Below are positions 34,840 to 45,631 of a stretch of DNA of 64,000 bases, piece after piece. The position numbers and the translations under genes are program-made. Source of the DNA: Erodium maritimum (taxonomy: Eukaryota; Streptophyta; Magnoliopsida; Geraniales; Geraniaceae); the NCBI GenBank assembly GCA_963921825.1, contig OY997588.1, positions 53,266,803 to 53,330,802 of the forward strand. The letters run 5' to 3'. Position 1 is the first letter of the stretch; each line of letters opens with the position of its first letter. Below the pieces are notes generated by a model. The model had not been told where the DNA came from, did not search any database, and saw only the letters and a list, made by a program, of their open reading frames with translations.

Positions 34840-35110
34840 CTTGGGTGGCAATGAGAGCCCGTGTTTTATTGTTGGTGTCTTGGGTGGCCATGAGTGCCCG
34901 TTGGGTTGTTGAACCCGTGTTATTTTATTGTTGGTGTCTTGGGTGGCCATGAGTGCCCGTGGGGTTGTTGAACCCGTGTTATTTTATTGTTGGTGTCTTG
35001 GGTGGCCATGAGTGCCCGTGGGGTTGTTCAACCCGTGTTATTTTATTGTTGGTGTCTTGGGTGGCCATGAGGGCCTGTGGGGTTGTTGAACCTGTGTTGT
35101 TGCTGTTGTT
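34840..35110 (-). repeat. 60-bp minisatellite in solo LTR 4
   Basis: About four units with GGTGTCTTGGGTGGCCATGA, GTGCCCGTGGGGTTGTTGAA and CCCGTGTTATTTTATTGTT. Unit length and sequence differ from those of solo LTR 5. Confidence 0.82.
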
Positions 35111-35682
35111 GACTTTGGTTGTGGACAGTCTCTGCCCGAGGTTTGGGGCCCGCCTGACAAGAAAAGGGTCCCATGGTTCGCGCGCGTGTGCATTGTTCAG
35201 ACGAGGTTAGGGGCCCACCTGACAAGAAAGGGGTCCTGGGGCCACGTGTCGTGGGGCTTGGCCCGCCTTCCGGGTTAACCACCGGAAAAAGGGGTGCATT
35301 CATCGGCGATGGAGGGTTGCTCCCCTTCTGACTAGCTATCGGAAAAGTAGCTCTGTATATATCGCTAACAGGTCGACCGCCTGGCCCGACAGAGACCGGG
35401 GGAAGTTGTGTGGGGCAGGCTCAAGCCCAGCCGGTTGGCAACCGGTACTGAGCAGTTGGAGTGCGATCCTTTGTGATCTTGGTTGGTGTGCGATCCTTTG
35501 TGATCTTGGGTGTTGTGTGGTTATCTTTTGAGTCTTTGGGTTGAGGTCGTAACCGTTGTGTCAGGTCTACATTATGTGTCCGAGTGTTGTGTCGGTTGAG
35601 GAAGGTAACAGTTTGTGTGTCAGTCGGGTTACTTGAGTTTGGGGATAGTAGTCCCCGGTGTTGGGTTTGTTGTTGGTGTTAC

Positions 35683-37370
35683 TGTTAGTCTTAGTGCCCG
35701 TAGTTCAATCCTAAATGTCCAAATGTATATATCATCGTTAGCAATAAAATTAAAGCGGCTTTATATTACTTATGTGTTGGAGTAATATATCGATGTGTGC
35801 TCTGATCTATGCCCACCATGCGAATAGAACCATAGATCGAGATAGATCACACTCGATGGGTCCCTAGTCAACAAAGCTTCACTAGAAGCGACTAGTATGA
35901 AAGATGGCTCTTTATGGCTTACGTTCTGTTAGTCATTGGAATGGGATTCCGGAGTCTGATCATAGATATCATGTGGGACATGATATTGGACGACCCGCCC
36001 TGAATATGTGCCATAGATTAAGTCATGAACATATTCAGTGTTGTAGCTTGTCATGTATCCTTAGACCAAGGAGTCTTTGTGATCGCTATGTAGTCAACAA
36101 CTGAGTTTGACCTGAGCCTAACGTTGTCCGTAACAGGGCTTCCATAACGGCCAGGATTGGCTTGGGGACGGGCTACATGAGTGACACGAAAGACGGCTAA
36201 GGGATTTATCCCTCATACTAAGGTATGGGAAAGATATCGGTTCTCGGCCACTTGATCGAGAGTGACTGGAAGAATAGCATGGCCATGCACATGATACTGG
36301 GTATCATATCTTCAGTCATCTCACATATCAAGGAACGGTGATTGAGAATAATAAGGATGACGGCTCTATGCCTTATCTCAATCAGGATATCGGAGATAAA
36401 AGGATAATGACAGGGACGACGGAAAGGTTAGAATCGACAGGGTCGATTCGCTATGCAGTGTCAGGCAATACTAAAGTCTCGTTAGTTGCCACTTAAATAG
36501 GATCAAGTAAAATGGGATTTTACGTTGATCTATTGACATGCATAAACCTAAGGGTCACACCGGAGGATGAAACTCATTGACACATATATGGAGAATGGCC
36601 AAAAGGGAGTTGTCTCGGGATATGACCAAAACTGGGTTTTGGGTCATGTGCCCGTAAGTGAATAGGACTTTACGGATCGAGACAAGGCTTGGAGTCTTGG
36701 GATTGATCGCGTCGGATAATGTTGGACATTTCCGGTATGGAAGGATTGGAGGCGATGAGCGAATCACGGGACCTCGTTGGAAATGGCCATGGGCCATGTT
36801 CCAAGAGGCCCATGAAAGGCCCATGCAACCAAGGCCCATGGAACTAATTAATCAAGTCTTGATTAATTAGTACTAAGTAAGCAAGACAAGGATTAAGGTG
36901 TTGGTGATTCACCACCTAACCCAATCTTGTCTTGCCATACTTTGTCCTATTTACACCTTACTTGACACCATACTTGTCCCATGCCTTTAGTTGGACAAGT
37001 ATGGGTTTTGTTATGTTTAAGTCATCTTTTTTCAACATAACAAACACAAGACAAGAATAGGAAACACATTTTCTCTCCCTCTTCCATGGCCATTTCGGGT
37101 TTGGCTAGTTTCCACCTCCATGTTTGTGTTCTTGAGTCCTCAAAGAGAAGAACTACGTGGCTTTGATTCCCATGTGGATACGTAGGCGTCTTGGAGACTC
37201 AAGCCAATCATTCGTTAACCGGTGTTCTTGTTTTGGTAAGAACTAGTGCTGAATTTTTCTCTTGTTAATCCATTCTTTGTTAGTTGTTTCATGGTTTTAA
37301 TTGTCTCTTGGTTTTCATTGATTTTCCGCTGCGAGTTGGTTCATCTCCAACCCTACCTCGAGACCCAACA
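35683..37370 (+). repeat. Copia element 2, 5' LTR
   Basis: 1,688 bp, TGTTAGTCTTAG to TACCTCGAGACCCAACA, matching 42,461-44,148 in length and in every diagnostic base checked (for example CCAAATGTATATATC, GGGATATGACC, GGAACGGTGATTG). Confidence 0.93.
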
Positions 37371-37371
37371 G

Positions 37372-37383
37372 TGGTATCAGAGC
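37372..37383 (+). other. Primer-binding site, Copia element 2
   Basis: TGGTATCAGAGC one base after the LTR, as in element 1. Confidence 0.92.
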
Positions 37384-38930
37384 CGTGCTACCTTCGGGAT
37401 TCACAAGACGGTGTTCAAAGTTTCGGTTTTGCTTGAAAGTTTCGTTTTTGGCATGTTGTTTTGCTAAATTGTTTGATAACATGTTTTAAATTATTGTTTA
37501 TGGATTTAATACATGTAAAATGATTTTTTGAAAATTATTTCAAATCTGGAAATTTTGAAAAAAAAATTTGATTTTTCGGGTCTCGGGAGCGGGACTCTCG
37601 GGGAGCCGAAACCGGGACCGAACGGGGCTCCGTTGGACGGAGCTAGGCCAAGCATGACCATTGGATGGTTGATATGCCAAGGCTAAACCGTTTTGTTAGT
37701 TATGACGAGTTTGGAACCGTCATGATGAACTCGAAGATCAAATGTTCAAAAGTTTCATTTTTGAACGGTTTCGATAAACCGAGCATCAAAAAAAATTTCG
37801 AAACTTGGCTATTAATTAAAACCGGAAAATCACATGATGTTTGATAACATGCTTGTTTGATAACACGATGTGTGATGTGATGTTGGCATGGTGTACATAA
37901 TAGCCCCGAGCTCAATTTAATTATTTATCGCTTTTCACGGCCTGCGAGCCGTTAGAGTTAGCGTGTAATTATTCTTTCAATGTGTGGTCGTCGAACCACT
38001 TGTTTGTAATATTTATTTATTCCCGACCTGCGAGTCGTGTATTAAATTGTAATTTTTTACTCAAGATGAAGAAAGGGCGAAAAGGTCATTTGGTGGCTTT
38101 TCGGGTGTTGGCATCGGCTTGGAGTCGATGGAGCTCAAGAAGCTAGTGGGAGTTAGTTTAGGGGGCTATTATGTGCATATTTATCGCTTTATGCTTGGTT
38201 TAGTTTATGCATGATTAATTCTATGTGTTTTAGAATTGCATGCTTAACTTTATTTACCGAGCATATCACCTCACATGCAAAGATAAAATTGGAATTTTAA
38301 TCCTTGTGTGTGAACCCTTAGAACCGTCATTGCATTGGATGTAGTTGAAGGGTTCAAAGGAAGAATTACATTGGATGTAATTTGAGGCATCATTGCATTT
38401 GGAATGTAGTTGATGTGCTCATCGCATCTAGGATGTGCCAAAGTTTTGAACACAACTGGACAAGTAAAAGCGGGTCATGTCCGATACCTCCCAATCATCA
38501 ACACCTTACTACCTCCCCGTCCTATGGGTGTCGTGCGCATTAGCGGAGCATCCATGGGGAAGCGGGGTAGTAGGTTTGGACGACATATGTGGGTGTCGTG
38601 CGCATTAGCGGAGCACCTACATAGTGACGAGCCATAGTTGAAAATTGGTGGACCCGACTACGATTCTCGGCCTGAGGTTGAGCTAGGGTAACAGATAGGG
38701 TAAGTCGTGTACATAAGTACATACCCTAGCCAAGAGTCACATTGGATGTGATTGGATGGAGTCCTACCTACATAGCTCGATTAAGTGGTGAGCATTAGTT
38801 CAGCTTAATCGAGTGAATCAAGGATCTTGGTTTCAGATTCTAAAGGTTTAGAATTGATTGTTGGTGTTTAAGCTTGATCTTCATAAAATTCATTCAGTTT
38901 ACTGATTGAATTTTATCTGTTGTAGATCAA
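37384..38930 (+). other. Untranslated leader of Copia element 2
   Basis: About 1.5 kb without coding potential, nearly identical to 11,092-12,633. The same internal GTGCGCATTAGCGGAGCA duplication is present (about 38,532 and 38,599). Confidence 0.6.
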
Positions 38931-39444
38931 ATGGCAAATTCAGCGAACATTAATAGTTTGTCATTAAAAACCATTCTTGACAGGGTCAAGCTAAATGGGA
39001 CAAACTATTTGGACTGGTACAGAATTTTGAGGATAGTCCTCAAGTCTGAACGCAAAGAATATGTCCTTGACAAGGCTGTCTCTAAGACCATATCAGAGTT
39101 ACATGAAGTGTCATCAGCTGCTGAGAAGAATATCTCAGGGATCTGGGATCCAAGGATATTCTGATGGTCAACAAGGGAATTGGAAGTGGCAAGGGCTGGG
39201 CCCATGCGCACTTGGCAGGAAAGATGAGACACCTGAGAATGTCTGCTTCTACTGCCAACAGCCTGGTCATTGGAACCGGGATTACAGGAAGTTCACGGCT
39301 GATCTGAAGAAGGGCAGTGGGACTGCGCCTTCATCAAATAGCCTGGATGATCTGAAGAAGGGCAGTAGGACTGCGCCTTCATCAGGAAACCTGGATGATC
39401 TAAGGAAGGGCGGTGGGATCGTGCCTTCATTCGGTATTAACTCT
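38931..39444 (+). pseudogene. gag remnant with internal deletion, Copia element 2
   Basis: Starts MANSANINSLSLKTILDR. It has the same jump from DWYRILRIVL to a damaged knuckle (CFYCQQPGHWNRDY) and the same three 48-bp units at 39,301-39,444. The deletion therefore predates the split of the two copies. Confidence 0.8.
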
Positions 39445-40520
39445 ATAGAGCTACATCTCTCTACTTCCAAAGATTCATGGGTATTAGATACCATGACTGA
39501 ATCTCACACATGCACTAATATATGGTGGCTGAAAGTAGGAGAGATTTGGAAAGCACGAAATGGACCTCAGAGTTGTGGCAACTGCTGTAGGATCCATGAG
39601 TCTTGCTTTGCCAAGAGGCCTTGTCTTAGTATTGTATAATGTATATTGCATACCTACTTTTAGTAGGAATATTATATCTGTATCCGTGTTTGACAAGGAA
39701 GGATATAATGTTAATATTGGAAATGGAGTTTTCAATGTTCTATGCAATGATATGTTTTATACCAGTACTGACATGGTTGGAGGATTGTACATATTAGATA
39801 TGGGTAACAATGCCTCAAGTTCTATATATTCCGTTAATACCAAGAGGTCTAAATCCAACGATTTAAACCTAACTCTGTTATGGTACTGTCATTTGGGTCG
39901 CATAAACAAGAAGCGCCTATCAGCACTTCAGAAGTGCGGGCTTTCAGGTTCATTCGAATTCCATTCGATCGATAGGTGCAAGGTTTGTTTGATGGGAAAA
40001 ATGACTAAAGTGCCCTTTATCGATCGCGATGAAAGGGCGGGTGAATTATTGGGGCTGATACACTCGAATGTGTGTAGACCAATAAGTTCACTTGCCAGGA
40101 GGGGTTTTTAACTACTTTATCACATTTACTGATGATTACAGTAAATATGGTTATGTCTATTCGTTGAGACATAAGTCTGAAGCTTTTGATAAATTCAAAG
40201 AGTTTAAGACTATAGTAGAAAACCAGCTCGACAAAGGTATTAAGGCACTTCGATTGGATCGAGGTGGAAAATACTTGACCACAGAGTTATTAGATCATCT
40301 AAAAGAGAATGGGATCCTTTTGGAATGGACTCCTCCTAGGTCACTGTAGTTGAAAGGTGTAGCCAAACGGAGAAATCGGACATTGTTAGACAATGGTCTG
40401 TTCCATGATTAGTTGGACTGATCTCCCAATCTCTTTTAGGGGTTTTGCTCTAGAGACGACCGCATTCATAGTGAATCGGGCTTCGACGAATGGTGTGGAA
40501 GGGACACCATTTTAAAAATG
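39445..40520 (+). pseudogene. Protease and integrase remnants, Copia element 2
   Basis: WVLDTMTESH in the protease and RLDRGGKYLT in the integrase repeat the element 1 changes; the lysine codon is at 40,269-40,271. A longer stretch (39,560-40,111) stays open here than in element 1, so element 1 has extra later breaks. Confidence 0.78.
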
Positions 40521-40885
40521 GTACGGGATGATGCCCGCTTTGTCCTTCCTAAAGATTTGTGGTTGCGAGGCTTATGTGAAACATTTGGTTTCGACTAAGC
40601 TCGAACCAAGATCTGAGATATGCACCTTCGTGTGGTATCCCAAAGCAACAAGGGGATACTATTTCTACAATCCCAGTGAGAACATGGTGTTCGTCGCTTG
40701 GGGTGGGGTCTTTATGGAAAAGAAGTTTTGTTTCCAAAGACGTCATTGGGAGGACTGTGCATCTCGAAGAAATTCAGGATGGTACAGATCTGTCTAAACC
40801 AATTGGCAACCCAGTAGAAAGGAGCTAGAGATTGTCGTAGAGTAAGAACCAATTCCTGTCACAATTCCGGAAGGTCCAAGGCGAT

Positions 40886-41873
40886 TTGAAAGGATCAATC
40901 TTCCACCTCCAATATATGGTATCCGGAGGTGACAATGAAGTCATGGTGGATCACGATGATCCAGCCACCTTTCAAGAAGTCGTGGATGGGCCCGACTCCG
41001 AGTTATGGCTGGGAGCCATGAGGGAGGAAATGCAATCCATGTCGGACAACCGAGTTTGGGAACCGGTTGATCCCATCAATGGTGTGAAGACCATCGGATG
41101 CAAATGGATCTTCAAGGTGAAGATGGACATGGATGGCAACCCTCTGACCTACAAAGCTCAACTGGTGGCGAAAGGTTATAGGCAGATCCAATGGATTGAC
41201 TATGAGGAAACCTTCTCCCTAGTGGCTATGGTCAAAATCGATCCAAATTCTTCTTGACATAACTGCGTATTATAACTGCGAGATATGGCAAGTGGATGTC
41301 AAAACCGCTTTCCTAAATGGAAATTTGACTGAGTACGTTTGTATGTCTCGGCCCAAAGGTTTTGACGATCCGAAGAATAAAGGAAAGATTTATAAGTTGT
41401 TGAAATCCATTTATGGATTGAAACGAACTTCTCGGAGTTGGATCTTTCGTTTTGATGAAGCTGTAATTGGATTTGGCTTAATCAAGAACGAGGATGAATC
41501 TTGCGTTTATAAGAAGGCTAGTGGGAGCAAGATTACCTTTCTGGTTCTCATTGAAAACGACATCCCAACCTTGCACGAGACTAAAGCTTGGTTGAGGAAG
41601 TGTTTTTCAATAAAGGACTTAGGCGATGCTTCTTATATCTTAAGGATTAAGATATGTAGAGATCGCACCAAGAGGGTCTTGGATTTAAGTCAGGGAACCT
41701 ATGTGAACAAGGCATTGAGTAGGTTCTTAATGCTCGATTCAAAGAAAGGACTCTTACCCACTAGTCATGGCATTCATCTCAGCAAGACTCAGTGTCCTAA
41801 GACACCTGATGAGCTGAAAAGGATGATGAGAATCCTATGCGCCTGGGGGCAGGATCGATCATATATGCCATGA
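40886..41873 (+). pseudogene. Reverse transcriptase remnant lacking the active-site box, Copia element 2
   Basis: Same motifs as element 1 (GCKWIFKVKMDMDG, YKAQLVAKGYRQ, DVKTAFLNGNL) and the same FLVLIENDIPTL junction (about 41,538-41,575), where the metal-binding box is missing. Confidence 0.82.
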
Positions 41874-42039
41874 CATGTATGAGACCAGACGTCTCGTAAG
41901 CCTTATGTTGTACCAGTAGACATCATTCTAACCCGGGGGAAAGATGATGTTGAACTAGTCGTCGAAGGATGAGTAGACGCTAGTTTTCCAAGACAAATCC
42001 AGATGACTTTAGAAGTCAATCAGGATATGTGTTTACGCT

Positions 42040-42460
42040 GAATGGCAGAGCTTTAGCTGGGAAAGCGTAAAGCAAGATACCATTGCCGAATCTACGACAG
42101 AGGCCAAGTACATGGATGCTGCAGAGGCAGCTAAGGAGGCTATGTGGATTTGGAAATTCATGGCAGGACTGGGTGTAATTAAAAACCCATCCAGTCCGGT
42201 GAATCCATTTTGCGACAACACAAGGGCCATTGCGCAAGCTAAAAGCCTAGATCGCATAACAAATCCAAACATGTACTGCGGCGTATCCACCTCATCAGAT
42301 AAATACTGAACTGAGGTGAAGTGAAGATAACCGATATTGCAATAGATGATAACATAGTCAACCCTTTGACTAAGGCAGTGTCACTGCCTGAACATGTTAG
42401 ACATGTAAAGTCGATGGGGACATATTGGAGTTTAGATTGGAACTAGGGCAAGTGGGAGAT
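42040..42460 (+). pseudogene. RNase H remnant and polypurine tract, Copia element 2
   Basis: EAKYMDAAEAAKEAMWIWK and CDNTRAIAQAKS, then a stop at 42,307-42,309. GGGCAAGTGGGAGAT lies directly before the 3' LTR. Confidence 0.7.
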
Positions 42461-44148
42461 TGTTAGTCTTAGTGCCCGTAGTTCAATCCTAAATGTCCAA
42501 ATGTATATATCATCGTTAGCAATAAAATTAAAGCGGCTTTATATTACTTATGTGTTGGAGTAATATATCGATGTGTGCTCTGATCTATGCCCACCATGCG
42601 AATAGAACCATAGATCGAGATAGATCACACTCGATGGGTCCCTAGTCAACAAAGCTTCACTAGAAGCGACTAGTATGAAAGATGGCTCTTTATGGCTTAC
42701 GTTCTGTTAGTCATTGGAATGGGATTCCGGAGTCTGATCATAGATATCATGTGGGACATGATATTGGACGACCCGCCCTGAATATGTGCCATAGATTAAG
42801 TCATGAACATATTCAGTGTTGTAGCTTGTCATGTATCCTTAGACCAAGGAGTCTTTGTGATCGCTATGTAGTCAACAACTGAGTTTGACCTGAGCCTAAC
42901 GTTGTCCGTAACAGGGCTTCCATAACGGCCAGGATTGGCTTGGGGACGGGCTACATGAGTGACACGAAAGACGGCTAAGGGATTTATCCCTCATACTAAG
43001 GTATGGGAAAGATATCGGTTCTCGGCCACTTGATCGAGAGTGACTGGAAGAATAGCATGGCCATGCACATGATACTGGGTATCATATCTTCAGTCATCTC
43101 ACATATCAAGGAACGGTGATTGAGAATAATAAGGATGACGGCTCTATGCCTTATCTCAATCAGGATATCGGAGATAAAAGGATAATGACAGGGACGACGG
43201 AAAGGTTAGAATCGACAGGGTCGATTCGCTATGCAGTGTCAGGCAATACTAAAGTCTCGTTAGTTGCCACTTAAATAGGATCAAGTAAAATGGGATTTTA
43301 CGTTGATCTATTGACATGCATAAACCTAAGGGTCACACCGGAGGATGAAACTCATTGACACATATATGGAGAATGGCCAAAAGGGAGTTGTCTCGGGATA
43401 TGACCAAAACTGGGTTTTGGGTCATGTGCCCGTAAGTGAATAGGACTTTACGGATCGAGACAAGGCTTGGAGTCTTGGGATTGATCGCGTCGGATAATGT
43501 TGGACATTTCCGGTATGGAAGGATTGGAGGCGATGAGCGAATCACGGGACCTCGTTGGAAATGGCCATGGGCCATGTTCCAAGAGGCCCATGAAAGGCCC
43601 ATGCAACCAAGGCCCATGGAACTAATTAATCAAGTCTTGATTAATTAGTACTAAGTAAGCAAGACAAGGATTAAGGTGTTGGTGATTCACCACCTAACCC
43701 AATCTTGTCTTGCCATACTTTGTCCTATTTACACCTTACTTGACACCATACTTGTCCCATGCCTTTAGTTGGACAAGTATGGGTTTTGTTATGTTTAAGT
43801 CATCTTTTTTCAACATAACAAACACAAGACAAGAATAGGAAACACATTTTCTCTCCCTCTTCCATGGCCATTTCGGGTTTGGCTAGTTTCCACCTCCATG
43901 TTTGTGTTCTTGAGTCCTCAAAGAGAAGAACTACGTGGCTTTGATTCCCATGTGGATACGTAGGCGTCTTGGAGACTCAAGCCAATCATTCGTTAACCGG
44001 TGTTCTTGTTTTGGTAAGAACTAGTGCTGAATTTTTCTCTTGTTAATCCATTCTTTGTTAGTTGTTTCATGGTTTTAATTGTCTCTTGGTTTTCATTGAT
44101 TTTCCGCTGCGAGTTGGTTCATCTCCAACCCTACCTCGAGACCCAACA
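42461..44148 (+). repeat. Copia element 2, 3' LTR
   Basis: 1,688 bp, preceded by GTGGGAGAT and followed by GTTAC. It appears identical to the 5' LTR. Confidence 0.93.
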
Positions 44149-44582
44149 GTTACCGGCATTGTCTGCTAAGTATGTCGTAGTCAGTCTGTTATCCGTGGTG
44201 GTGAGCGAACGCTCACCCCTAGCTGCTTTTCCTACAGGTACTGGTCGCGGGACGGACTAGGTGAGCTTCCGAAGCTTGAAGAGCTAGGAGCAGGAGTCCG
44301 GGTTTACTTTTGAGTCTAGCGACGTACGCCTTGTATTTTGTCCGCTTGTTGGGACGTACTTTTGAGTTGTAAATAATTATTTTGGTTAAGTAAATGGTGG
44401 TTTTAAAGTGATTTATTTAAAAGGTTTGAAAGTGTTTTATTGTTTTAAACATTCGCGTTCCGAGTTCGGTTCTACTGAATTTGGGGCGTGACAGTCGGTG
44501 TGGGCACACGCGGTGGTTTTTGAGCAGTTTGGCGTGTGACACGAGGTGTTGTTGGTGTGGTATTACTATTTGGTGTAGTCAT

Positions 44583-45581
44583 ATTTTTCCCCTCACTGTA
44601 GAACTAAATAACAGCCAGTGTATAAGTAATTGGACACACAGAACACCAGCAGTTGGCCACTCAAACTATCAGTGATGTGCATGTTACAATGTGAATATGA
44701 AAATAACAACAAGTGTGTATACTAGTTACCAAACAACACATTACATCAGTGGTTTGAACACTCAATCTACTAGTGCTAATATCCTTTATGGATGGACAAA
44801 ATCAACACACTCTATTACTGATTGGACTCTCAATCTATCAGTGCTAATATCCTTTATCGATGGGATGCTAAAAGCATCCCTTCGGGATGCTTGTAACATC
44901 CCTTTGTTGATGCTACAAGCACTATCTCATATCAAGTCCCAGTTTTTGTGCAACAATTAGGGTTTCTATAATAAATTTATTATTCTAAATTCAGCAATCC
45001 CAGTTGTATAACACACACTTGTTCATACATTTCAACAAAATCAATCTATTGTTTTGAAAAGTAACAATGGAACAAATTTTCGACGGATATCTACTTTGGA
45101 ATCTTACAATTTTTGTGAAAATTCGACAAATAACATAATTTAACAAATTTTAGAACTTACATGTATTTTAGACGATTGTCTACAACTTTGTGGTTTGTTT
45201 GGTCGAGTTTCGTGTTTTTTGACCTTGAAAGAGAGCTTTGTGTTGAATTGACGCTGATCTGTCTCAGGAATCGCGAATCGCAAACACAGCAGGTTGAAGA
45301 AGGAAGAAATATAAATTTGTCTGAGAAGTCGCGAAGACAGAAGGTTGAAGAAGGAAAGGATACGAAATTAGCTATTTTGAATGGCGCGAATTTAAATATA
45401 TCGCCAAACGATATAATCAGCTTGAATACTCGCGCGATTACGCGTTTCGTTCAAATGAGATGGCGCGCACTCTTTGGACGCGTGGCGCAATCTCGCTCTC
45501 CGTGCTGACGTCAAGACAGGCAGATCGCGCGGCTACAGTGGGTTCGTAGTTTGCATAATAACAGTGGTTTGTACTGGGTAG

Positions 45582-45587
<6 letters not shown>
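44583..45587 (-). promoter_or_regulatory. Upstream region of the FAR1-type MULE gene, possible element terminus
   Basis: Non-coding. It contains a direct repeat (CTAGTGCTAATATCCTTTAT near 44,769 and CAGTGCTAATATCCTTTATC near 44,839), a GGGATGCT-AAA-AGCATCCC hairpin (44,862-44,880), and a CG-rich block at 45,400-45,535 unlike the AT-rich surroundings. It ends in the palindrome GGGTAGCTACCC (45,576-45,587) next to the TA repeat. MULE termini are often CG-rich next to the transposase start, so the right end of the element may lie here. I did not find the matching inverted repeat. Confidence 0.4.

Positions 45588-45627
<40 letters not shown>
45588..45627. repeat. (TA)20 microsatellite
   Basis: About 40 bp of uninterrupted TA directly before the terminal inverted repeat of the next element. 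Confidence 0.95.

Positions 45628-45631
<4 letters not shown>

Larger units (their letters stand above)
35683..44148 (+). mobile_element. Copia retrotransposon 2, complete ends, same defects as element 1
   Basis: 8,466 bp with a perfect GTTAC duplication (35,678-35,682 and 44,149-44,153) and two 1,688-bp LTRs that look identical where compared by eye. The order of parts equals element 1 and the internal sequence is close to identical. It shares the gag deletion, the knuckle Cys-to-Tyr change, the protease and integrase changes, the missing RT active box and the main stops. It has its own frame break near 40,105. Apparently identical LTRs make it one of the youngest insertions in the window. 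Confidence 0.92.
30078..44493 (-). mobile_element. Gypsy-type solo LTR 4 (outer), carrying solo LTR 5 and Copia element 2
   Basis: It starts TGTAAGAACCACTCCCGG and ends GGGGCGTGACA, the reverse complement of the forward copies. The target duplications GTCTG (30,073-30,077) and GTCGG (44,494-44,498) differ at one base. Without the two nested elements it is about 2.9 kb. It lies in the N-terminal repeat region of the FAR1-type gene. Confidence 0.87.
27166..44582 (-). pseudogene. FAR1/FHY3-type MULE transposase gene, split by nested LTR elements and frameshifted
   Basis: Read on the reverse strand, the ATG at 44,580-44,582 opens repeats of TPRVTRQTAQKPPRVPTP. The solo LTR complex 30,078-44,493 interrupts here, and the same frame resumes at 30,072. 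A FAR1 DNA-binding domain follows (FYESYAKVTGFSVWRGAEK ... KAKITIKF ... VEAHNHEL). The transposase core has YVAFDSTYHTN, LITDQDPTMK and FEKKWPEIMKK, matching the acidic triad. A SWIM zinc finger (CSCKRFQAKGLLCIH) and a C-terminal knuckle (CHTCFKMVNDHDSRNC) end it at 27,166. Introns lie at 28,784-28,870 and 28,303-28,520. Besides the insertion there is a frame break with stops at 29,163-29,196 and an extra base in an A run (28,566-28,570). The family binds DNA and either transposes Mutator-like elements or, when domesticated, acts as light-signalling factors. This copy looks like a decayed transposase. Confidence 0.85.

Noticed and set aside
45161-45508. 115-codon frame upstream of the FAR1-type gene
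   Set aside because: No recognisable domain; lies in the CG-rich upstream or terminal region of the MULE, antisense to it.
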